Assembly (NCBI GenBank): GCA_004558955.1
Contig: SFZC01000027.1
Location: forward strand, 1 to 18,845
Direction of reading: 5' to 3'
Length of the DNA: 18,845 bases
From: a bacterium
GTDB taxonomy: Bacteria; Cyanobacteriota; Vampirovibrionia; Gastranaerophilales; Gastranaerophilaceae
Shown: piece after piece, positions 1-5,592 of the stretch
Layout of the letters: each line of letters begins with the position of its first letter
How positions within the stretch are numbered: position 1 is the first letter of the stretch
Program-made: the position numbers and the translations under genes
The notes under the pieces: generated by a model
Databases searched by the model: none
What the model was told of the DNA's origin: nothing
What the model saw: only the letters and a program-made list of their open reading frames with translations

Positions 1-2
1 AA

Positions 3-110
3 AAATACCTTGATTTGCGCGGACTTCAACTTTTGATTACAAAACAGAAGCCGTTTGAATTTTTAATTATTGTTGAGAGAATTTTGTTACTAAATAATTT
101 TTTTATCTAA
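3..110 (+). CDS. C-terminal tail of an unidentified gene entering from the left edge (partial)
   Basis: One plus-strand frame is open from the window edge to a TAA at 108-110. It gives about 35 residues beginning KYLDLRGLQLL and ending LLLNNFFI. The composition is protein-like (Leu/Ile-rich with spaced charges), and it would end 21 bp inside the 3' end of the convergent mutase gene. No terminator separates the two. I do not recognise the family from this tail. An open frame of this length can occur by chance in AT-rich DNA, so this is a tentative call. Confidence 0.35.
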   Translation, partial: KYLDLRGLQLLITKQKPFEFLIIVERILLLNNFFI

Positions 111-1505
111 AAATGCTGTCATTGCTTTTTTGAATTGTTCCGCCTGAGCCCGCGTAGGAGCCTCAAATCGCAAAGTAAATACAGGTTCGGTATTACTTTG
201 TCTGATTAGAGCAAAACCGCCCTCAAAAACGATTCTCATACCGTCTAAAGTTACGATTTCTTTTATCGGAGCACCGAACATATCAGGATTTGATTTAACT
301 TCGTTTTTCATTGCTTCCAAAACATCTTTTTTCAGCGGATTTGGGCAAGGAAAACGAACTTCATCACTTGTAAACACCTGATTGAACGGTTCTAAGACTT
401 CGTCAATTCTGAAATTAGGGTTAAGTTTTTTATTTTTAGCAATAATTTCAATCATTCTGCAACCTGCATAAATTGCATCATCAAATCCGTAATATCTGTC
501 TTTAAAGAATGTATGACCGCTCATTTCCCCGCCTAATACTGCGTGAGTTTCTTTCATTTTGCCTTTAATGTAGCCGTGACCTGTTTTGCACATAATCGCT
601 TTACCGCCGTTTTTATTGATAGTGTCAAACAAGACTTGAGAACATTTAACCTCAGACACAACGGTTGGTTTTTGGTCGATAATGTCCATTGCATAAATCA
701 ATAGTAATTTATCACCTGTTAAAGGTTTTCCGTGAGAATCCACAATTCCGATTCTGTCACTGTCTCCGTCATAAGCAATTCCGACATCAGCCTTATTTTC
801 AACAACGGTTTTTGAAAGGGTTTCAAGAGTTGACAAAACGCTCGGATTTGGGTGGTGGTTCGGAAATCTTCCGTCAGGTTCTGAGAAAAGTTCAATAACT
901 TCACAACCGAGTTCTTTGTACAATTTAGGTCCGACAATACCGCCTGTTGCGTTTGCACTGTCAACGACCACTTTAATTCCTGTTCCGACTTTGCCGAAAG
1001 TCTTTTTCATTTCGTTAATATATTCATCAATAATTTCTGTTTTATAGTTGTAATCTTTCAGATTTTCAGGTAATTTTGACCAGTTTGAATAAGTTTCTTT
1101 TTTAACTTCTTTGATTTGAGCCTCATTCAAGGACTGACGGTTAAAAGTCATTTTCAACCCGTTATATTCGCTCGGATTGTGGCTTGCTGTAATAATCATT
1201 GCTCCGTCAAGGTTGTGTGCAAACTCGGAATAATACCCGATAGGAGTCGGGGCTAACCCTAGATCCTCAATATGACCAACTTTTGAATTTGTAAGACCAT
1301 TTATGATAGCCTTTTTAAGACTTGGCGAATGTAATCTTGCATCCATGCAAACACTTATTTTCAAAGTTTTAGGTTGTTTTTGAGTTTGTTTTGAAAGCCA
1401 AGAAGTATAACCGATTGCGATATTATAAAAAAGGTCTTCGGTTATATCTACCTTATAAATTCCACGAATATCATTTTTGCCAAATGCGTGTTCATATTTT
1501 TGCAT
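90..1505 (-). CDS. manB: Phosphomannomutase/phosphoglucomutase (alpha-D-phosphohexomutase family)
   Basis: A cytoplasmic enzyme that interconverts hexose 6-phosphate and 1-phosphate (Man-6-P/Man-1-P or Glc-6-P/Glc-1-P), feeding nucleotide-sugar synthesis. All four family signatures are present in order: the phosphoserine loop ITASHNPSEYNG (catalytic Ser108), the metal loop DGDSDR (246-251), the sugar-specificity loop GGEMSGH (325-331), and the C-terminal phosphate-binding RQSNTEP. The 471-residue length is normal for the PMM/PGM subgroup. The metal loop has Ser where DGDGDR is commonest, a conservative change. The start is well supported: an AGGAGA Shine-Dalgarno lies about 8 nt before the ATG. 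The gene is divergent from the sugar permease with only 42 bp between start codons. Sequence alone cannot decide between mannose and glucose preference. Confidence 0.92.
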   Translation of the reverse strand: MQKYEHAFGKNDIRGIYKVDITEDLFYNIAIGYTSWLSKQTQKQPKTLKISVCMDARLHSPSLKKAIINGLTNSKVGHIEDLGLAPTPIGYYSEFAHNLDGAMIITASHNPSEYNGLKMTFNRQSLNEAQIKEVKKETYSNWSKLPENLKDYNYKTEIIDEYINEMKKTFGKVGTGIKVVVDSANATGGIVGPKLYKELGCEVIELFSEPDGRFPNHHPNPSVLSTLETLSKTVVENKADVGIAYDGDSDRIGIVDSHGKPLTGDKLLLIYAMDIIDQKPTVVSEVKCSQVLFDTINKNGGKAIMCKTGHGYIKGKMKETHAVLGGEMSGHTFFKDRYYGFDDAIYAGCRMIEIIAKNKKLNPNFRIDEVLEPFNQVFTSDEVRFPCPNPLKKDVLEAMKNEVKSNPDMFGAPIKEIVTLDGMRIVFEGGFALIRQSNTEPVFTLRFEAPTRAQAEQFKKAMTAFLDKKII

Positions 1506-1507
1506 AA

Positions 1508-1536
1508 TTCACTTCTCCTATTATTTAGACTATAAT
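1508..1536 (+). promoter_or_regulatory. Candidate promoter of the sugar permease gene
   Basis: TTCACT (1508-1513), a 17-bp spacer and a perfect TATAAT (1531-1536) precede the permease ATG at 1548. Transcription would start near 1543, leaving a leader of about 5 nt with no ribosome-binding site. The -35-like element overlaps the Shine-Dalgarno region of the divergent mutase gene on the other strand. Confidence 0.5.
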
Positions 1537-1547
1537 TAAATCATATC

Positions 1548-2432
1548 ATGAAAAACTTATTAAAAAATCTGTCAGATAATAAAACGGTAGTAATCTCACT
1601 CTTTTTATTGCCCGCTTTGCTCGGAACCTTAATATTTATTATAATTCCCGTGCTTTGTTCGTTTGGCTTGAGTTTTGCAAAATGGGATTTGCTAAATCCG
1701 ATAACTTTTGTCGGATTAGAGAATTACAAAAACTTGTTTAATGACAAAGTTTTCTATCAAACCTTGATAAATACAATAGTTTTCGCAATTTCGACCTCAA
1801 CTTTTGGGGTAATAATTCCGCTTATTTTAGCATCAGTTTTAAATTCTAAAATTCGAGGAAGTGAATTTTTTAAAACGGCATATTTTTTACCGTTTATCAC
1901 CCCAATGATAGTTATAGGTATTGTTTGGGGTTGGATTTTTGACCCGAATATCGGACTGTTAAATAAACTTTTACATCTACATATAAATTGGTTATATGAC
2001 GTAAAATTCGCCATGCCAGCATTGATTGCGGTGTCTGTGTGGAAACTTATAGGATATAATATGATAATTTTTCTTTCCACCTTGTCTTCAATTTCGCAAA
2101 GCCTGTTTGAGGCGGCAAAAATTGACGGAGCAAATTCACTTCAAACTTTTCGCCATGTGACTGTTCCAATGCTTTCACCGACTATCTTTTTTGTTGTGAT
2201 AATCACGACTATCAGTTCTTTTCAAGTGTTTGATTTGATTTATTTAATGACACAAGGCGGACCATTTAACAGTACAAATGTTTTGGTTTACTCGATTTAT
2301 CAAAACGCTTTTGAGTATTTTAATGTCGGGGAGGCAAGTGCTATTGCTTATGTTTTGTTCGCAATAATCCTTGTTTTAACCCTTTTACAGTGGAAATTTC
2401 GCAAAAAAATCGTTTATAATGAAATTGATTAG
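1548..2432 (+). CDS. Sugar ABC transporter permease, MalF/UgpA type (orphan)
   Basis: An inner-membrane permease subunit of a CUT1-type carbohydrate ABC importer. The 294-residue protein shows about six hydrophobic membrane segments and the cytoplasmic EAA loop (EAAKIDGANSLQTFRHVTVP) that contacts the ATPase. The late YLMTQGGPFNSTNVLV stretch is typical of UgpA/MalF-like proteins. Such permeases act as heterodimers with a MalG/UgpE partner plus a binding protein and an MsmX/UgpC ATPase. None of these is next to it here: what follows is a 48-residue ORF and a flavoprotein. The substrate cannot be read from the sequence. There is no Shine-Dalgarno before the ATG, and a TATAAT box ends 11 nt upstream of it, so the mRNA may be almost leaderless. 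Confidence 0.9.
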   Translation: MKNLLKNLSDNKTVVISLFLLPALLGTLIFIIIPVLCSFGLSFAKWDLLNPITFVGLENYKNLFNDKVFYQTLINTIVFAISTSTFGVIIPLILASVLNSKIRGSEFFKTAYFLPFITPMIVIGIVWGWIFDPNIGLLNKLLHLHINWLYDVKFAMPALIAVSVWKLIGYNMIIFLSTLSSISQSLFEAAKIDGANSLQTFRHVTVPMLSPTIFFVVIITTISSFQVFDLIYLMTQGGPFNSTNVLVYSIYQNAFEYFNVGEASAIAYVLFAIILVLTLLQWKFRKKIVYNEID

Positions 2433-2472
2433 GTTAACATCTCTTAATATTTACTCTCAATATTTTAAAGTT

Positions 2473-2507
2473 TTGACAAAAGATTACCGATAAATAATCT
2501 GTAAGAT
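2473..2507 (+). promoter_or_regulatory. Possible promoter upstream of the 48-residue ORF
   Basis: A perfect TTGACA (2473-2478) sits in the permease-flavoprotein spacer. The best -10-like hexamer is TAAGAT (2502-2507), but the 23-bp spacing is too long for a standard promoter, and the only hexamer at a better distance (TAATCT, 16 bp) is poor. This is a weak call resting on the -35 match alone. Confidence 0.25.
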
Positions 2508-2539
2508 ACCATTAAATCAACACGGGGTGTGTATAGATT

Positions 2540-2686
2540 ATGTTTGAAGAACTAAAAAGACGAGAGCTAATAGAAGCATTAAAACATTTAATTGAAAAGG
2601 CTGAGGCTGAAACAAACGAAAAAGATTCAGATATTTATTGCGAATTTATGAAAGGTATGATTTTAAATACATATAGCACAAATTAG
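2540..2686 (+). CDS. Small hypothetical protein (48 aa)
   Basis: This ORF begins MFEELKRRELIEALKHLIEK and continues as a strongly charged, probably alpha-helical segment rich in Glu and Lys (AEAETNEKDSD), ending ILNTYSTN before TAG. A GGGGTG sequence 10 nt upstream of the ATG can serve as a Shine-Dalgarno. It occupies the centre of an otherwise gene-free 300-bp spacer between the permease and the CoA-disulfide-reductase-like gene. I recognise no family. The charge pattern and the ribosome-binding site argue for a real gene. The short length keeps confidence moderate. Confidence 0.5.
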   Translation: MFEELKRRELIEALKHLIEKAEAETNEKDSDIYCEFMKGMILNTYSTN

Positions 2687-2720
2687 TAATTCAGGTAATG
2701 TGTTTTTCTATTGATTTTAA

Positions 2721-2726
2721 TAGAAT
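2721..2726 (+). promoter_or_regulatory. -10-like box positioned for leaderless transcription of the flavoprotein gene
   Basis: TAGAAT (5 of 6 to TATAAT) ends 7 nt before the A of the ATG at 2733, so initiation would fall on the start codon itself. No Shine-Dalgarno is present. I see no good -35 element, so the call is tentative. Confidence 0.35.
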
Positions 2727-2732
2727 TTTACT

Positions 2733-4088
2733 ATGAATATCGTTGTTATTGGCGGAGTTGCAGCAGGAGCAAAAGCAGCCGCAAAAATTAAACGTTTATT
2801 ACCTGATTCAAGTGTGAAAATTTTCACTGATGATACGCATGTTTCCTACTCTTCGTGCGGTTTACCATTTTATATTCAAGGTAATTTCAAGGATTACAGA
2901 AGTCTGCTTGTACGTTCTGTTGAAGAGTTTAATCAAGCCGGGATTGACGTTTATTTGGAGCATCGTGTTATAAAAATAGACACAGATTCTCAAACTTTGA
3001 CTGTTCAAAATAAGTTTAATAATATTAATGTACCGTATGACCGTTTAATAATAGCAACGGGAGCAAGACCAATTATACCAAATGTTAAGGGCATAAGAGA
3101 TTTTGAGAATATTTATACCCTCCGAAAAATTGAAGACGGTATTAAAATTCGAGAACAAATGCTAAAAAGTAAAAATGCGGTTATTGTCGGCGGCGGATTT
3201 ATCGGGCTGGAACTGCTTGAAGCCTTTGTTAAAAACGGACTGAAAGTCACGTTATTAGAACGTGGTAAGAAAATTATGCCTTCTTTTGATTCTGAAATGT
3301 CTGATGAAATAAAAAAGCGAATTGAATTGTCTGACGAAAAGAATTTTCAAATTCTCACGGGGGAAGCTGTTGTCGAAATTGTTGGTAAAAACGGAGTTGC
3401 CACAAAGGTTTTGACTTCCTCTGGAAAAGAAATTGATGCGGAAATTATTGTTTTGTGTGTCGGAGTAATACCAAACAGTGAAATTGCTCGAGAAGCGGGG
3501 ATTGTCATCGGAAAATCAGGTGCAATCAAGGTAAACAAATTTATGCAAACTTCTGTTGCTAATATTTATGCTTGCGGAGATTGCTGTGAAGAACCGCATT
3601 TGATTAACGGAAAGTCAGTTTGGGTTCCGTTGGGTTCGACCGCAAACAAAGAAGGTCGATGTGCCGCCTTGAACGCTGCGGGAATTTATACGGTGTTTGA
3701 GGGCGTTTTGAGCTCATCAGTGACAAGATGTCTGAATACAACAATGTCAATGACAGGATTTACCGAAAAAGTTGCCAAAGAGTACGGCTACACGCCTGAA
3801 ACAGTAACTGTAAACAAACATGATATGGTTGACTACATGCCTGAGGCCAGTGAAATTACACTCAAAATTGTTGCAGAAAAAACAACAGGGCTGCTTTTGG
3901 GTGGGCAGGCTGTCGGCTCAATCGGGGCAGATAAGCGAATAAATACGCTAGCAACGGCACTTGTCGGCAAATTGACTGTCAAGGAGTTTGCGGCAAATGA
4001 TTTAACCTATTCTCCGCCGTTTTCAACAACCATTGACCCGTTACTGGATGCAATGAATATTTTATCTGCAAAGTTATCAGAAAATTAG
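2733..4088 (+). CDS. CoA-disulfide reductase / NADH oxidase-type flavoprotein
   Basis: A cytoplasmic class III pyridine nucleotide-disulfide oxidoreductase that uses NAD(P)H to reduce CoA disulfide, O2 or a related acceptor. It has the N-terminal FAD dinucleotide fold (VVIGGVAAGAKAA), a single redox cysteine at Cys42 in SYSSCGLPF (the active-site pattern of CoADR and Nox), the ATGARPIIPN motif, the NAD(P)H-binding VGGGFIGLELLEAF near 150-165, the second FAD motif IYACGDC, and a dimerisation domain ending in SPPFSTTIDPLLDAMNIL. Its 451 residues fit the family without the extra rhodanese domain found in CoADR-RHD. It overlaps the convergent FAD oxidoreductase by 4 bp. CoADR and NADH oxidase activity cannot be separated by eye. 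There is no Shine-Dalgarno upstream. Confidence 0.88.
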   Translation: MNIVVIGGVAAGAKAAAKIKRLLPDSSVKIFTDDTHVSYSSCGLPFYIQGNFKDYRSLLVRSVEEFNQAGIDVYLEHRVIKIDTDSQTLTVQNKFNNINVPYDRLIIATGARPIIPNVKGIRDFENIYTLRKIEDGIKIREQMLKSKNAVIVGGGFIGLELLEAFVKNGLKVTLLERGKKIMPSFDSEMSDEIKKRIELSDEKNFQILTGEAVVEIVGKNGVATKVLTSSGKEIDAEIIVLCVGVIPNSEIAREAGIVIGKSGAIKVNKFMQTSVANIYACGDCCEEPHLINGKSVWVPLGSTANKEGRCAALNAAGIYTVFEGVLSSSVTRCLNTTMSMTGFTEKVAKEYGYTPETVTVNKHDMVDYMPEASEITLKIVAEKTTGLLLGGQAVGSIGADKRINTLATALVGKLTVKEFAANDLTYSPPFSTTIDPLLDAMNILSAKLSEN

Positions 4089-5416
4089 TTTTTGTTTGAA
4101 TGTTGGAGCCTGTAAAGATATCTTGCAACTGCTTCCCCCATAGCAAAACAGTTAGCCTGAACCCTCAATGCACCTTGAGCCAAGTAATCCGCCGACAAAC
4201 ATCTTCCAACAACAAATAAATTGTCATAATCGACTGACATAAGACTTTCAATCGGTAATTGATATTCGCCGTCAATTTCAAGCGTAGAGCTGTTCTTGTC
4301 TTTTGAGTGAACATCAACGGGATAATTTGAAATAAGTGCAGGATTTTCAAATTTTTTGCCCGAGCGTAAATCCTCAATAGTGTATATATACTTGCCTTTT
4401 ACCCTGTTAGAAACTCTTACACCCATTCCGTCAGAAATATTTGAGATAAAGGCTTTTTCAAATCCAGGTAAATATTCTTTGCAAAATTTAGATAACCTGT
4501 AAATGCTTGCTCTGCCTTCGATTAAGGCTTTGCTAATATCCTGAGTTATATTAGGATTAAGGTTTTCAATAATACGAGGACAGTTAAAAGCAACGGTTGA
4601 CGGCATTCCCGCTACGGTAAATACCTGAAAATAGTTTCTGTCAGTGTCTTTCAATACTCCGTTTTGAACCGCCTTGTCAAATACGGGAGCTAATGCCCAA
4701 TTTTTGTTGTCGTCCCAAGTGTATGCAGTTGACAGGTGAGGAACTCCGTTTATATGTTCAAAAGTAGTAACATTACGGTCTTTATCCGTTTTGATGAGCC
4801 ATTTCCCAAACTTTTCAATATCAACTCCACTCATCAAAAATCTTAGGCTCATCGGTTGATAATCTTGATTATCGTCTAAAAATTCGCAGTTAATTTTTTT
4901 TGAAAAATCTGCATTACCTGTTGCATCTACAACATACTTCGCTCCGATACATACCGATAAGGTGTTGTCAAAGCTTATGCTGTTATTATCTGTATATATC
5001 GAATAGTTATATGCAGATAATGTTGTTGAGTTTATGTTTAAATATGTTATTGTATTGTCTTTAGTTTTTACATTTGTAACCTCTGTATTAAATCTGATAT
5101 CGACATTGACGGAACTAAGCATTTCATCAAGTGCTATTTTCGCAAGTTCGGGGTTAAACCAGCCAATATTTCCCTGATAAGTAACCTGACCACCCATTTC
5201 AGCCATTTTCAAGGCAAAAGACTTGTAAAAGGCGTTATTTATTTGGTTACTGCCAACATTCATGACAGGCACAACGAGATTTGAAGTAATCGCACCGCCA
5301 AGCATTGAACTACGCTCTATAAGTAGGGTTTTAAAGCCCAGTAAGCCTGAAATATATGCTGCAGCACAACCGGCTGTACCTCCGCCAATAACAACAATAT
5401 CGTAAGTTTTTGTCAT
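4085..5416 (-). CDS. FAD-dependent oxidoreductase (FAD_oxidored family) carrying a palindromic in-frame insertion
   Basis: The 443-residue flavoprotein opens with the FAD-binding fold DIVVIGGGTAGCAAAY, followed by ERSSMLGGAITSN. It has the internal YVVDATGNADF motif (161-171) and a C-terminal FAD contact, NLFVVGRCLSADYLAQGALR. This layout fits the FAD_oxidored family (PF12831-like); the substrate is unknown. The frame extends 20 codons further upstream, but I choose the ATG at 5416 because GAGGAGA lies 8 nt before it and a TATAAT lies at 5442-5447. Residues about 126-157, just before VVDATG, form a loop longer than I expect for the family. It is encoded by three copies of the local repeat in alternating orientation. 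The 3' end overlaps the convergent flavoprotein gene by 4 bp. Confidence 0.82.
   Translation of the reverse strand: MTKTYDIVVIGGGTAGCAAAYISGLLGFKTLLIERSSMLGGAITSNLVVPVMNVGSNQINNAFYKSFALKMAEMGGQVTYQGNIGWFNPELAKIALDEMLSSVNVDIRFNTEVTNVKTKDNTITYLNINSTTLSAYNYSIYTDNNSISFDNTLSVCIGAKYVVDATGNADFSKKINCEFLDDNQDYQPMSLRFLMSGVDIEKFGKWLIKTDKDRNVTTFEHINGVPHLSTAYTWDDNKNWALAPVFDKAVQNGVLKDTDRNYFQVFTVAGMPSTVAFNCPRIIENLNPNITQDISKALIEGRASIYRLSKFCKEYLPGFEKAFISNISDGMGVRVSNRVKGKYIYTIEDLRSGKKFENPALISNYPVDVHSKDKNSSTLEIDGEYQLPIESLMSVDYDNLFVVGRCLSADYLAQGALRVQANCFAMGEAVARYLYRLQHSNKN
4940..5022. repeat. Three-copy palindromic repeat block inside the FAD oxidoreductase gene
   Basis: Three copies of the local repeat lie in alternating orientation: plus at 4940-4960 (CGCTCCGATACATACC...), minus at 4983-5001 (CGATATATACAGATAA...) and plus at 5006-5022 (GTTATATGCAGATAATG). 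The middle copy can pair with either neighbour. With the left copy it forms a 16-position stem (4986-5001 with 4945-4960; 14 Watson-Crick pairs, one G-U, one A-G mismatch, 25-nt loop). With the right copy it forms a 13-bp stem (4985-4997 with 5009-5021; one G-U, 11-nt loop). The block stays in frame and encodes the loop containing YSIYTDNN and LSVCIGAK. Confidence 0.75.
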
Positions 5417-5441
5417 GATTAAATTTCTCCTCAAGATAACT

Positions 5442-5447
5442 ATTATA
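5442..5447 (-). promoter_or_regulatory. -10 box of the FAD oxidoreductase gene
   Basis: The minus strand reads a perfect TATAAT here, 25 nt upstream of the ATG at 5416, with GAGGAGA between them. No convincing -35 is visible at 16-18 bp. The site lies inside the longer version of the ORF, which supports using the shorter start. Confidence 0.45.
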
Positions 5448-5568
5448 TGATATTCCATGTTGCCCTGTTGGTGCAAATAATTTACAAATCATGATTTTTC
5501 AAAGAATAATTTGAAAAAATTTATTCAGTAGAATTTTGAATATTTAAATTTATACGAAATAATACGTT

Positions 5569-5586
5569 GCGATATATTCCGATAAT
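5569..5586 (+). repeat. Intergenic copy of the local repeat
   Basis: GCGATATATTCCGATAAT matches the minus-strand copy at 6646-6663 inside the methyltransferase gene in 17 of 18 positions, but in the opposite orientation. It sits 6 bp beyond the methyltransferase stop codon, in the spacer before the FAD oxidoreductase gene. The rest of the 176-bp spacer is AT-rich and shows no gene or clear terminator. Confidence 0.65.
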
Positions 5587-5592
5587 ATTGTA

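Noticed and set aside
4085..5416. The FAD oxidoreductase as the missing FAD half of bifunctional MnmC, split from the neighbouring methyltransferase.
   Set aside because: Its C-terminal RCLSADYLAQGALR pattern and VVDATGNADF motif fit the FAD_oxidored family and not the DAO/glycine-oxidase-type domain of MnmC. Same-strand proximity alone is weak evidence.
4085..5476. The longer FAD oxidoreductase start at 5476.
   Set aside because: The extra 20 residues are not family-like and span a TATAAT box, while the ATG at 5416 has a strong GAGGAGA Shine-Dalgarno.
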